A stretch of DNA of 64,000 nt, taken from assembly GCA_009698575.1 (NCBI GenBank), contig WLPX01000001.1, positions 456,747 through 520,746 of the forward strand. Reading direction: 5' to 3'. The notes under the pieces are model-generated. The model had not been told where the DNA came from. It was given only the letters and a program-made list of their open reading frames with translations, and ran no database searches. This DNA is from Actinomycetota bacterium (lineage in GTDB: Bacteria > Actinomycetota > Actinomycetes > S36-B12 > UBA5976). Of this stretch, positions 34,735-44,344 are shown piece after piece. Positions within the stretch are counted from its first letter, which is position 1, and the number at the start of each line of letters is the position of its first letter. Both the position numbers and the translations under genes were made by a program.

Positions 34735-35817
34735 ATGAGCGTTTCGAGGTTTCTGCCTGACTTTGCCCCGATCTCGCCATTTAGCCGACTATCTGAATCT
34801 GGAATCCTAGATTCCGGCGCATCCCCAATGTCAGATGAAGCTGTAATTGAAGCACTTCGCTACATGATGCTCACCCGAGTTTTTGATGACAAAGCAACAA
34901 GTATGCAACGCCAAGGTCGCTTTGGAACTTTTTCTTCAGTGCGTGGCCAAGAAGCTTCAGTAGTGGGCGCGGCAACTGCGCTTGATCCGACCAAGGATTG
35001 GATTGTTCCGCAGTATCGCGAATTTCCAGCATTGATTCGGCACGGCTACCCGATTGAAAACTTTGCGCTCTACTTCATGGGCAATCCAAAAGGTGGAACT
35101 ATTCCGCCGGAAGTAAATATGCTGCCGATGCAAATTTCCTTAGCTGCTCAAATTCCACAAGCAACTGGTTTGGCGTGGGGATTAAAAATGCAAGGCGGCG
35201 ATGGCGTTGTAATCACGTTCTTTGGCGATGGTGCATCCTCTGAAGGTGATTTTCACGAAAGTTTAAACCTAGCTGGAATTATGAAAGCGCCAGTAATTTT
35301 CTTTTTGCAAAATAATGGTTGGGCTATTTCAACGCCGCGCGAAAATCAAACTGCGGCTCGCTCGTTTGCCGAACGCGCATTGGGCTATGGCGTCGAAGGT
35401 GTAATTGTCGACGGTAATGATTTATTAGCTGTGCATGAAGTAACAACGCAAGCAGTTGCAAAAGCACGCGCCGGTGGCGGACCAACTTTGATTGAGTCCG
35501 TTACTTATCGCACTGGAGCACACAACACTGCTGATGATCCAACTCGTTATGTTGATCAACAGGAACTAGAAAAGTGGCAACAGAAAGATCCCGTAGAGCG
35601 CATCAAAAATTATTTGCGCAGCCGTGGAATTTGGAATGAAACACTAGAGCAAGAAATGCTCGATAGTTGTGCGGCACAAATTGATACAGCAATGGAAATT
35701 GCGCGTAACACTCCGCTGGCAACAAGTAATGCAATTTTTGATCACGTTTATGCCGAACCACCGCAGCGAATGTTGGATCAAAAATCTGATTGGGCACATC
35801 GAAATGGTGGTGCCTGA
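34735..35817 (+). CDS. pdhA: 2-oxoacid dehydrogenase E1 alpha (pyruvate-type)
   Basis: Thiamine-diphosphate E1 alpha subunit. The ThDP motif runs from GDG at 164-166 (GDGASSEGDFHESLNLAGI) to the NN at the end of FFLQNN. The LQRQGR-type region (SMQRQGRFGTFSS) and WIVPQYREFP are typical of Gram-positive pyruvate or branched-chain E1 alpha. I chose ATG at 34735 (MSVSRF) behind GGAAGAG; the longer frame to 34699 lacks a site. First of four complex genes. Pyruvate is the default substrate, but the catabolic neighbours allow another 2-oxo acid. Confidence 0.9.
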   Translation: MSVSRFLPDFAPISPFSRLSESGILDSGASPMSDEAVIEALRYMMLTRVFDDKATSMQRQGRFGTFSSVRGQEASVVGAATALDPTKDWIVPQYREFPALIRHGYPIENFALYFMGNPKGGTIPPEVNMLPMQISLAAQIPQATGLAWGLKMQGGDGVVITFFGDGASSEGDFHESLNLAGIMKAPVIFFLQNNGWAISTPRENQTAARSFAERALGYGVEGVIVDGNDLLAVHEVTTQAVAKARAGGGPTLIESVTYRTGAHNTADDPTRYVDQQELEKWQQKDPVERIKNYLRSRGIWNETLEQEMLDSCAAQIDTAMEIARNTPLATSNAIFDHVYAEPPQRMLDQKSDWAHRNGGA

Positions 35818-36800
35818 TGAGTGAAAAGACAATGATCGAAGCAATTCGTGAATGCCTTGGTCAAGAAATGGAAGCTGACAAGCGCGTAGTTGTAATTGGT
35901 GAAGATGTTGGCGTACTTGGCGGCGTATTCCGCGCCACCGACGGTTTACAAGCTCGCTTTGGTAAAGAGCGCGTAGTTGATATGCCACTTGCCGAAGGCG
36001 TAATTGTTGGCTCGGGAATTGGGCTCGCGATGAGTGGACTTCGCCCCGTTATTGAATTGCAGTTCTTAGGGTTTGGACACCAGGCCTTCCATCAAATTGG
36101 CCAGCAAGTTGCCCGCTTACGTTACCGTTCGCAAGGACGTCACTCCTTGCCGCTGGTGATTCGTTCACCATTTGGCGGCGGAGTGCGCACGCCAGAATTG
36201 CACTCTGATGCTTTCGAAGCTTTCTACACGCATACCCCTGGCTTAAAAGTGGTTGCGCCAGCTACCGCGTACGATGCCAAGGGCTTACTAGCAGCAGCAA
36301 TGGAATCTGATGATCCAGTGCTTTATTTAGAACCACTTAAGGGTTATCGCTTAACCAAAGACGAAGTGCCAGATGAGCGCTACACCGTGCCACTTGGCAA
36401 ACTTCGTGTTGCTCGCGCCGGTACTGACGTCACGTTGATTGCTTGGTCGGCCGCCGTTAACGTTGCCGAACGCGCAGCTGAGGAATTATTCGAGCAAGGT
36501 ATCAGCGTTGAAGTTCTAGATTTGCGTTCGCTTAATCCACTGGACATCGAAGGCATTACAGAATCAGTAGTAAAAACTGGGCGAGTAGCAATTTTGCATG
36601 AAGCTCCACTTACTGGTGGATTTGGTAGCGAGTTAATTGCAACAATTCAACAGGAATGTTTCTACAACTTAGAAGCTCCAATAATTCGTATCACTGCACC
36701 TGATACGCCGTACCCACTTGGCGGCGTTGAGGATTTGTATATTCCTGATGTTGACCGAGTTGTTGCTGAAGTTGCTGCGTTGGTAAAGGCCAGCGCATGA
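35817..36800 (+). CDS. pdhB: 2-oxoacid dehydrogenase E1 beta
   Basis: E1 beta subunit completing the heterotetramer. VVVIGEDVGVLGGVFRAT, RVVDMPLAEGVIVG, the substrate-site FGGGVRTPELHSD region, and LHEAPLTGGFGSE near 266 are typical. The ATG overlaps the E1 alpha stop as TGATG, so the two are translationally coupled; a longer open frame to 35790 would run into E1 alpha and is not favoured. The end overlaps E2 by four bases. Confidence 0.93.
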   Translation: MSEKTMIEAIRECLGQEMEADKRVVVIGEDVGVLGGVFRATDGLQARFGKERVVDMPLAEGVIVGSGIGLAMSGLRPVIELQFLGFGHQAFHQIGQQVARLRYRSQGRHSLPLVIRSPFGGGVRTPELHSDAFEAFYTHTPGLKVVAPATAYDAKGLLAAAMESDDPVLYLEPLKGYRLTKDEVPDERYTVPLGKLRVARAGTDVTLIAWSAAVNVAERAAEELFEQGISVEVLDLRSLNPLDIEGITESVVKTGRVAILHEAPLTGGFGSELIATIQQECFYNLEAPIIRITAPDTPYPLGGVEDLYIPDVDRVVAEVAALVKASA

Positions 36801-38005
36801 CTTTAATTGATTACAAACTCGCTGATGTTGGTGAAGGAATTGCCGAAGCCGAAGTAATCGAATGGCTAGTTACTGTTGGTGATTTGGTTACCGAAGATCA
36901 AGCCGTAGTTATTGTCGAGACTGACAAATCTCAAATTGAAATTCCAGCACCGGTTACTGGAGTCGTCAAGTCTCTGGGTGCAAAAGTTGGTGACGTGCTC
37001 TCCGTAGGTTCCAGCCTGATGCAGATTGAAGCAACTGGGAAAGTTTCGGGGGACATTAGTTCGCAAGTAGCGCATGGCATACAACCTGCTGCCTCGACAG
37101 TTAGTAACAGCACGACTAGTGCGCCACGTGCCAGTAATGTCAGGCCACTTGCTAGTCCAAGCACCCGCAAGCTCGCAGCTTCACTTGGTATCAATCTAGA
37201 AAACGTAACCGGATCTGGTCCTAATGGTCAGATAACTGCGGCTGATGTTCAAGCAACAGGTTCGGCGCCAGGTGTTAGTGAGTCTGGACCCGCTGTTACT
37301 AAAGACGACGGCAACGGCATCACGTTAATTCAACTGCGTGGGCTGCGTCGCCAAATTGCGACGAGTATGTCGGATGCCTTGCGTATTCCGCACATAACTG
37401 AGTTCAAAGAAATTGATGCCACTGCGTTATTAGCGCTTCGGGCTGAACTAGCCCCACAGTTTGAAAAAGCTGGCACAAAACTTTCGGTAACTCCATTCTT
37501 GATGCGCGCTTGCATTTTGGCATTGCAGAATCATCCAACATTTAATTCCCGTTTTGATGCCGAGATGGGCGAGATTCGCCAGTATGACGATGTAAATCTT
37601 GGGTTTGCAACGGCTACCGAAGATGGCTTGATAGTTCCAGTGATGCGAGCTGCAAACGATTTCACTGTGGCCAAGCTTGCCAGCGAAACCGATCGCTTGG
37701 CTGATTTAGCCAAGACTCGGAAAGCAACTACCGATCAATTGGGCGGCGGCACCTTTACGATTACCAACTTCGGTTCCTTTGGCACCTGGCTAGGAACTCC
37801 AATAATTCGGCCGCCCGAAGTTGCCATTGCAGGCTTTGGGCGCATTGCTGAAAAAGTAATTCCAGTCGATGGCCAACCAGGGGTTCGCATGGTGTTACCT
37901 ATCGTGGTTGCCGCAGATCATCGAATAAATGATGGTGCGCACTTGGGTGCTTTTGTTAGTGACATCGCAAAGTTGTTACTAAATCCAGAAACTTTAGTTA
38001 AGTAG
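36797..38005 (+). CDS. pdhC: 2-oxoacid dehydrogenase E2, dihydrolipoamide acyltransferase
   Basis: One lipoyl domain (1-78; Lys44 in ETDKSQIEIP is lipoylated), an Ala/Ser-rich linker, a peripheral subunit-binding domain (about 113-150, RPLASPSTRKLAASLGI), and the catalytic core with HRINDG (His375, Asp379) near the C terminus. 402 residues, one lipoyl domain. Overlaps E1 beta (ATGA) and precedes E3 by ten bases. Acyl specificity cannot be told from sequence. Confidence 0.94.
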   Translation: MTLIDYKLADVGEGIAEAEVIEWLVTVGDLVTEDQAVVIVETDKSQIEIPAPVTGVVKSLGAKVGDVLSVGSSLMQIEATGKVSGDISSQVAHGIQPAASTVSNSTTSAPRASNVRPLASPSTRKLAASLGINLENVTGSGPNGQITAADVQATGSAPGVSESGPAVTKDDGNGITLIQLRGLRRQIATSMSDALRIPHITEFKEIDATALLALRAELAPQFEKAGTKLSVTPFLMRACILALQNHPTFNSRFDAEMGEIRQYDDVNLGFATATEDGLIVPVMRAANDFTVAKLASETDRLADLAKTRKATTDQLGGGTFTITNFGSFGTWLGTPIIRPPEVAIAGFGRIAEKVIPVDGQPGVRMVLPIVVAADHRINDGAHLGAFVSDIAKLLLNPETLVK

Positions 38006-38015
38006 AGGAGCAGAC

Positions 38016-39443
38016 ATGGTTGTTGGTGAAATGCCTTCCTCGGTTGACTTATTAATCATTGGCGGCGGACCTGGCGGTTATGTTGCTGCAATTGCGGCCG
38101 CGCAACTTGGCCGCGAAGTCGTTTTAGTTGATACCCAGGGCGAAGCCGGCCTGGGTGGAGTTTGTGTAAACGTTGGTTGCATTCCATCCAAGGCCCTTAT
38201 CGGTTTGGCACATGCCACCCACGATGTCTCAGGATGGAGTCAGCGCGGTTTGAAAGTTTCTGCGGCGCCGACTGTAGACATGAAAGATTTTCAGATTTGG
38301 AAATCTGAAGTTGTAGGCGGTCTAAATAGTGGCGTGCGCCAACTATTAAAGACTGCTGGTGTTGAAGTGCTGCAAGGATTCTTCCGATTCACCCGCAAGG
38401 ATCAAGGCGTACTTGAATTCGGGGATGCCCCACCGACACACATTCAATTTAAGAACTGCATAATCGCAACTGGTTCACGCCCAACAACTATTCCGGCGCT
38501 ACCGCGCGATGGCAAACGAATTTTAGATTCCTCTGATGTTTTGGCTTTAGATGTTTTACCAAAATCCATTGCAGTTGTTGGTGGCGGTTACATTGGTGTG
38601 GAACTTGGTACCGCACTGGCACAGCTTGGTTCAAAAGTTACTTTGGTTGAAGCCGCAGATCGATTGCTTCCGGCATTACCGTCGACACTTGTGGCGCCAG
38701 TTGTAAAACGTCTCGGTGAACTTGGCGTTGATGTCCGCGTAAAAACCATGGTTACTAGTGATGATGGTAAAGCACTGAAAGTAACGAACGATGGAGTCGA
38801 ATCAACAATTGAAGTTGATTACGTAGTAGTTGCTATTGGCCGCACGCCAAACACTGATGACATCGGCTTAGAAGTATTGGGCGTTAAACCAAACGCCCGT
38901 GGAATTCTTGAAGTCGGACCTGATTTATTAGTCACACCCAAGATCGCAGCAATCGGTGACATCACGCCAGGACCAGCGCTAGCCCACAAAGCAAGCGCCG
39001 AAGCACACGTGGCTGCCGAAGTTCTCAGTGGCCACGCTGCCAGATTTGATCCAACTGCAATTCCAGCTGTGATATTTAGCGATCCAGAAATTGCGATCAC
39101 TGGGTTCACAGTTGAGGAAGCAAAAGCGGCTGGCTATGAAGCGCAAGCTGCCATGTTCCCGATGGCTGCATCAGGCCGGGCCTACACCTTGGGCGAAAAA
39201 GCTGGCTTTGCTCAGTTAGTTCACACCCCAGACGGGGTAGTGCTGGGTGCTCAAATCGTTGGACCTCATGCCTCGGAGTACATTGCCGAAATTACGCTTG
39301 CCATCGAAATGGGTGCGAACCTGCAAGACCTAGCCGATACGATTCATCCACACCCATCAATGAGCGAGGTACTACCGGAAGCTGCTCGAGTTGGGCTAGG
39401 TTTTCCAATACATGTTCCGCCAAAACGCCAACGCAATACCTAA
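38016..39443 (+). CDS. lpdA: Dihydrolipoyl dehydrogenase (E3)
   Basis: FAD disulfide oxidoreductase reoxidising E2 lipoyl groups with NAD+. GGGPGG (17-21 region), redox disulfide Cys50/Cys55 in GGVCVNVGCIPSKAL, NAD motif VVGGGYIGVELG (about 188-199), and the C-terminal His-Glu pair in HPHPSMSEVLPEA. GAGGAG sits before the ATG. E3 inside the operon indicates a dedicated complete complex. Confidence 0.95.
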   Translation: MVVGEMPSSVDLLIIGGGPGGYVAAIAAAQLGREVVLVDTQGEAGLGGVCVNVGCIPSKALIGLAHATHDVSGWSQRGLKVSAAPTVDMKDFQIWKSEVVGGLNSGVRQLLKTAGVEVLQGFFRFTRKDQGVLEFGDAPPTHIQFKNCIIATGSRPTTIPALPRDGKRILDSSDVLALDVLPKSIAVVGGGYIGVELGTALAQLGSKVTLVEAADRLLPALPSTLVAPVVKRLGELGVDVRVKTMVTSDDGKALKVTNDGVESTIEVDYVVVAIGRTPNTDDIGLEVLGVKPNARGILEVGPDLLVTPKIAAIGDITPGPALAHKASAEAHVAAEVLSGHAARFDPTAIPAVIFSDPEIAITGFTVEEAKAAGYEAQAAMFPMAASGRAYTLGEKAGFAQLVHTPDGVVLGAQIVGPHASEYIAEITLAIEMGANLQDLADTIHPHPSMSEVLPEAARVGLGFPIHVPPKRQRNT

Positions 39444-39464
39444 GAAGGGAAGTACGTTTTAACC

Positions 39465-40787
39465 ATGCGTATTACAGAAGCTGATAAGAAGTTCCTCAAG
39501 GCCGATATCGAAGTGCTCAAGGCACCCGAACTAGATTCACCGCCAGCACAGCGATTACCAGAAGTTATCGAGACTGTTTCAAAAATGCTTTCAGACATCG
39601 AAAAGAATGGCATTGATGCAGTTCGTAAGTATGCCCGTGATCTTGATAAGTGGGATAAAGGTTTTGAGCTGAGCGCAGCTGATCTTGCCAAGACCGGTGA
39701 CAAACTTTCTCCAGAACTTCGCAAGGCACTGGAAATCGGTTCCGAGCGTACCAAGATGTTTGCAGTCGAAACTCGCAAGCACTTGGTTGACTTCGAATTG
39801 GAAACCACACCTGGCGTAGTACTAGGTCAAAAGTACATTCCTATTGAGCGCGTTGGTGCTTACTTGCCTGCAGGTAACTTCCCAATTCTTTCTTCTGCTT
39901 TCATGACAGTTGGTGTTTCGAAAGTTGCTGGCGTACCAATGACTATGGCTTGCACTCCGCCAATGTCAGATGCTGGTGGCAATGATGCCGTGTTGTATTC
40001 GGCATACCTTTCGGGCGTAGACCGTACGTTCATCCTTGGCGGCGTTCAAGCACTAGCTGCAATGACCTTTGGCCTACTTGGCGAAAAGCCAGTAGACATC
40101 TTGGTCGGTGCCGGTAATGCTTACGTTGCCGAAGCAAAGCGTCAGCTGTTTGGTCGCGTGGGTATTGACTTACTTGCTGGCCCATCCGAAGTTGCGGTTA
40201 TTGCAGATTCAACTGCCGATGCCCGTATGGTTGCTTGCGATCTATTGGGTCAGGCTGAGCACGGCATGCAGTCCCCAGCCTCACTTGTGACGACTTCACG
40301 TGAACTTGGACTGGCAGTAATCCAGGAAGTTAAGCGTCAACTAGAAGAGCTTTCAACGGAATACATCGCAGGCCCAGCTTGGCGCGATTATGGAACGGTT
40401 TACTACGTAAAGACGCCAGATGAAGCGATCGAAGTAATGGACACTTTGGCTCCAGAGCATTTGGAAATCCTGACTGGTGACAATGACTACTACCTAAAGC
40501 ACCTAAAGAACTACGGTTCACTATTCATTGGTGAATGGTCCACAGTTTCTTATGCAGACAAGGGAACAACTGGAACTAACCACGTTCTTCCAACCGGTGG
40601 CGGCGCGAAATACACATCAGGTTTGTCAGTTGGTCGTTTCCTAAAGCCAGTTACTTACCAAACCTCAACTCGCGAATCGACTATGCAAGTTGCGCCACAT
40701 AACTCCGCCATCGCGGGCTTTGAAGGCATGTCTGCTCATAAGGCAACTGCAGATCTTCGGATTGAGTTACTAAACGCTAGTAAGTAA
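39465..40787 (+). CDS. Histidinol-dehydrogenase-family protein, possibly a catabolic alcohol dehydrogenase (HpsN-like)
   Basis: Zn/NAD enzyme that oxidises an alcohol to a carboxylate in two steps. All family ligands are present: Gln263, His266, catalytic Glu331-His332, Asp365, and a C-terminal His in EGMSAHK. However, the region SYADKGTTGTNHVLPTGGGAKYTSGL resembles, from memory, the sulfopropanediol dehydrogenase (HpsN)-like branch more than biosynthetic HisD. It lies 21 bases after lpdA in a catabolic operon with no his genes, so a substrate other than histidinol is likely. HisD in histidine synthesis remains the alternative. Confidence 0.82.
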   Translation: MRITEADKKFLKADIEVLKAPELDSPPAQRLPEVIETVSKMLSDIEKNGIDAVRKYARDLDKWDKGFELSAADLAKTGDKLSPELRKALEIGSERTKMFAVETRKHLVDFELETTPGVVLGQKYIPIERVGAYLPAGNFPILSSAFMTVGVSKVAGVPMTMACTPPMSDAGGNDAVLYSAYLSGVDRTFILGGVQALAAMTFGLLGEKPVDILVGAGNAYVAEAKRQLFGRVGIDLLAGPSEVAVIADSTADARMVACDLLGQAEHGMQSPASLVTTSRELGLAVIQEVKRQLEELSTEYIAGPAWRDYGTVYYVKTPDEAIEVMDTLAPEHLEILTGDNDYYLKHLKNYGSLFIGEWSTVSYADKGTTGTNHVLPTGGGAKYTSGLSVGRFLKPVTYQTSTRESTMQVAPHNSAIAGFEGMSAHKATADLRIELLNASK

Positions 40788-40793
40788 TTTTAA

Positions 40794-40837
40794 AAAACTA
40801 AAGCCCGCGCTAAGTGATTAGCGCGGGCTTTAGTTTT
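40794..40837. terminator. Bidirectional terminator between the HisD-like gene and kup
   Basis: A perfect 20-bp stem (40794-40813 with 40818-40837), loop GTGA, with A-rich and T-rich outer arms. It ends both the 34.7-40.8 kb operon and the convergent kup gene. Confidence 0.95.
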
Positions 40838-40840
40838 GCC

Positions 40841-42733
40841 TTAAAGGTCGATACGAGTTCCAATAGTGATGACGCGGTCATACGGCAAGCCATAGAACGC
40901 AGTTGGCGCAACTGAATTTCGGTGCAAGATCTCAAATAAAGCCTCAGTGCGATGTCCCAAAGTTCCATTGTCCGAGGCTAAGAAATGACGCTCGGATAAA
41001 TAGTAGGTGGCTAGTTTTTCTTTATCGCCAAGTACTTCACGTTCCAACAAACCTGGAAGCTGGATGGTTTCCATGTAGCCGGCATAAATTGTGACGCGAC
41101 ATAGGCGATCAGAAATGTGGTCGCATAACACCGGGGTCGAACTAATTGGCTGAGTATCAGGCTTCACGGTTACGACGATTACTTCTTCTGGCAGCGAGTG
41201 CATGACAGTCACGTGCGAAATCAAAGCTGCCGGAACCATTTCTGCTGGTGATGCCATAAAGATTCCGATGCCGTTTACGGTAGAAATTTCTCCAGTTTCC
41301 AAGCCTTGGTAAATGTCTTGCCAAGTGCGAGTTGATTCGCGCATTCTGCGGTTCAACGCGCGGTTACCTGCACGCCAAATTGCCATGACTGCAAAAACAA
41401 ATGCTCCGAGAGCGATTGGGACCCAGCCGCCGTTAACAATGTGTGACGCTGTTCCAATTAAGAAGCTGATGTCAACAATTAGGAACGTGACAGTTAACGG
41501 CAGTATCTTTAACACTGGCCATTCCCAGACTTCGCGCGCGACAATGTGGAAAGCAAAAGTAGTGATTGCCATAGTTCCGGCGATAGCAAGAACATAAGCA
41601 CTTGCCAATGCGGATGAAGACTTAAAGCCAATAACTAAGGCAATGCTGGTAATGCCAACCAACCAGTTAACAACTGGAACATAAATTTGACCTTCATGTT
41701 CTGCGCTGGTGTGCTTAATTGTTAAGCGCGGGAAAAGTCCCAACTGAACGGCCTGGCGAGATAACGAGAAAACGCCAGTTATTAAAGCTTGAGATGCAAT
41801 CACTGTGGCAAGAGTCGCAGAAACAATTAACACAATCAGCATGGTTTGATTTGGTGCCAACCCAAAGAATGGATTCGTTGCCGCGTCTGGATTAGTGGAA
41901 ACTAATGCAGCTTGCCCGAGGTAGCACATAATTAATGCCGGTCCCACAAGGAACATCCATGCCCAACGAATTGGGTTTACTCCAAAGTGACCCATGTCTG
42001 CATAGAGCGCTTCGGCACCAGTAACACACAAAATCACGGAAGCTAAAATAGCAAATGTTTTAAAGCCACTATGTCCAATGTATTCAAGTGCATAAGTTGG
42101 TGACAGCGCTTTAATGACTGAAGGTTCTGCAAGAAATCTATAAAAGCCAAGTCCCGCGATCAGGCCAAACCACCACAACATAACTGGACCGAAAATATTT
42201 CCTATGGTGTGAGTTCCTCTGGATTGCACCATAAACAACACACCAAGAATGACAACAGTTAACGGAACTGCAACTTGCGCTAAGTCGGGGTTAAGAAGTG
42301 CCAGACCTTCAGTTGCAGATAACACTGAAATCGCAGGAGTTAACACACCATCACCAAATAACAGTGCAGTGCCTACCAGAATCAAAACTAAAATCGCCTG
42401 ATGCTTGGTGGTTTTTGGACCACGAATCTTTCTTGGCATAAGGGAAAGCAGGGCAAGGATTCCACCTTCACCTCTGTTGTCGGCTTGCATAACAAAGCCA
42501 AGGTATTTAACAGAAACAACAAGTGTTAGCGTCCAAAAAAACAGTGATACAACTCCATAGATATCGTCAACCTGGGCACCCGAAGTATGCAAAGTTTCTT
42601 TGAGCGCATAAATCGGACTAGTGCCAATGTCGCCAAACACTACGCCGGTCGCACCCATTATCAAGCTTGCACTTCCAGCAAGATGTTTTTGGCTACGACT
42701 ATTCGGTGCGGTGTTGTCAGTTTGCTTGGACAT
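40841..42733 (-). CDS. kup: KUP-family potassium transporter
   Basis: Twelve-helix K+/H+ symporter. The family signature GDIGTSPIYALKE starts near residue 34, followed by the ADNRGEGGILALLSLM block. A C-terminal cytoplasmic domain has about 170 residues. 630 residues is normal. ATG at 42733. Monocistronic, ending at the shared terminator. Confidence 0.95.
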   Translation of the reverse strand: MSKQTDNTAPNSRSQKHLAGSASLIMGATGVVFGDIGTSPIYALKETLHTSGAQVDDIYGVVSLFFWTLTLVVSVKYLGFVMQADNRGEGGILALLSLMPRKIRGPKTTKHQAILVLILVGTALLFGDGVLTPAISVLSATEGLALLNPDLAQVAVPLTVVILGVLFMVQSRGTHTIGNIFGPVMLWWFGLIAGLGFYRFLAEPSVIKALSPTYALEYIGHSGFKTFAILASVILCVTGAEALYADMGHFGVNPIRWAWMFLVGPALIMCYLGQAALVSTNPDAATNPFFGLAPNQTMLIVLIVSATLATVIASQALITGVFSLSRQAVQLGLFPRLTIKHTSAEHEGQIYVPVVNWLVGITSIALVIGFKSSSALASAYVLAIAGTMAITTFAFHIVAREVWEWPVLKILPLTVTFLIVDISFLIGTASHIVNGGWVPIALGAFVFAVMAIWRAGNRALNRRMRESTRTWQDIYQGLETGEISTVNGIGIFMASPAEMVPAALISHVTVMHSLPEEVIVVTVKPDTQPISSTPVLCDHISDRLCRVTIYAGYMETIQLPGLLEREVLGDKEKLATYYLSERHFLASDNGTLGHRTEALFEILHRNSVAPTAFYGLPYDRVITIGTRIDL

Positions 42734-42803
42734 CCATATTCTTTCGAATCAGCGGTGCATTGCGCACCATATTTATCTTAGACACCTATGCGCAGATGCC
42801 ATC

Positions 42804-44231
42804 TCACTGTGGGGTTTTCGCCACCTTTAATGTTTGAATTTTTGGCTGCTTTGTCGGACTCATCAATATTTCAATTTCAATAAGCCCAGAATCACTTGAT
42901 ACCTGCCATTTGGCGTGTGCTGGTGTTGTAGTCGACAGGTTGCCGGGTACTCGGGATATTGTTGCCGAACTCGAATTCAGCGCAGTAAATATGGCAGCTC
43001 GTTCATTTCTAGGTTGGTCTAAATCCATGTTCATCGCAAACCATTTGTCTGCCAATTCGTCATCCCATTTGGTAAGTAGCTTTTCAACAACTTCCATAGC
43101 AGACGCCGTTTCATACCAAATGTCAGAATCAGAATAAGTTTTTCGCGAAGTATGGTCGCGGACAATTGTGGCTAGTGCTTCACTTGCGGCGGGCATCATT
43201 GCAGCGTAAGTACGATTTCCTAACGCCACAATTCCCCAGCCAGATTCTGGATGCCAGCGCATGTGAGATCCAAAACCTGGATAGCCGCCACTATGGGAAA
43301 CAAATCTGCCGAGCAGTGAATCTTCATCAACCATCAAGCCAAATCCATACGAAGTAGTCACAGACTTTATTTGATCGGTATGGGGATCAGTGAAAGCTGC
43401 CGTGCGAGCATGGCGTTGCGGTTCTTGCATTTCGCGACGGCTCCATTTTTGCAATGGATGTCGTGATGAATCATTCCAAGCAGATTGAAATCCAGCTACC
43501 CAGGTTGCCAGATCAGTGACGTTACTAAGCAAGCCACCCATGGCACTAAATGCACCAGGTACCGTCAATGGCTCGGGAGTAAACCCTGCGGCAAATTCTG
43601 CATAACCTTGCACAAAGTTTTCGGCCGAAACATTTGCTTGCTGAAAAGTACTTGCCGACATTTTCAAAGGCTGATGAATTTCGGTCGCAACAAAATCCAA
43701 ATAATCCATACCGCTTGTAACAGTGATGATTCTACCAAGAAGTGCATAACCTAAGTTCGAGTATTCAAAACCCATACGAGGAGCTCGCGTGAAACGAAGG
43801 CCTTGACTAACTAAGTCATCAAAACTTGCGATCTCTAAACTTTCCTGTCGATCACCCCAAGGATCATCGGTTGGGAATCCAGCATTCATAGTTAGTAAAT
43901 CGCGAATCGTAATTACATGACCAAACTCTGGAATTCCAATGCTGTCGGTCCAAGGCAAGTACTGTTTGATGTCATCATCGAGACGAAGCTTTCCTTGGTC
44001 GCGTAGTAATAACACGGCAGTTGCCGTAAAACTCTTGGTCATAGAGGCAATGCGAAAAACACTAGAACTATCTGGGCAATTTCCCGACGCAATAACAGTC
44101 TCACCAAAGCCATTTGCATGGATCAATTTCCCATCTTTAATCAAGCCGTATGCAACGCCAGGAATATTTTTAGCTAACTGATGCTGGGAAAAATGGCTAT
44201 CCATCAAGGCAATAATTTCTTTATGATCCAT
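42804..44231 (-). CDS. Serine hydrolase of the beta-lactamase class C / EstB type
   Basis: Penicillin-binding-protein-fold hydrolase: SxxK motif SMTK (in IASMTKSFTA), YSN (in FEYSNLGYALLG), and the third motif HSGG. The C-terminal part adds about 120 residues. No signal peptide is visible, which points to a cytosolic esterase or peptidase rather than a beta-lactamase. I chose ATG at 44231 (MDHKEI); an earlier ATG at 44297 adds 22 polar residues and cannot be excluded. Divergent from the MpaB-like gene. Confidence 0.8.
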   Translation of the reverse strand: MDHKEIIALMDSHFSQHQLAKNIPGVAYGLIKDGKLIHANGFGETVIASGNCPDSSSVFRIASMTKSFTATAVLLLRDQGKLRLDDDIKQYLPWTDSIGIPEFGHVITIRDLLTMNAGFPTDDPWGDRQESLEIASFDDLVSQGLRFTRAPRMGFEYSNLGYALLGRIITVTSGMDYLDFVATEIHQPLKMSASTFQQANVSAENFVQGYAEFAAGFTPEPLTVPGAFSAMGGLLSNVTDLATWVAGFQSAWNDSSRHPLQKWSRREMQEPQRHARTAAFTDPHTDQIKSVTTSYGFGLMVDEDSLLGRFVSHSGGYPGFGSHMRWHPESGWGIVALGNRTYAAMMPAASEALATIVRDHTSRKTYSDSDIWYETASAMEVVEKLLTKWDDELADKWFAMNMDLDQPRNERAAIFTALNSSSATISRVPGNLSTTTPAHAKWQVSSDSGLIEIEILMSPTKQPKIQTLKVAKTPQ

Positions 44232-44344
44232 GGCACCAGTTTGCCACTTGTTGGTTGATAACAGTTCGGCAAACAGCAAGTTCTGCGATCGGGGCATACT
44301 TCTCGTAGATTTAAGTGGTCGGCATTATTTCTTGGGAGCAACGA

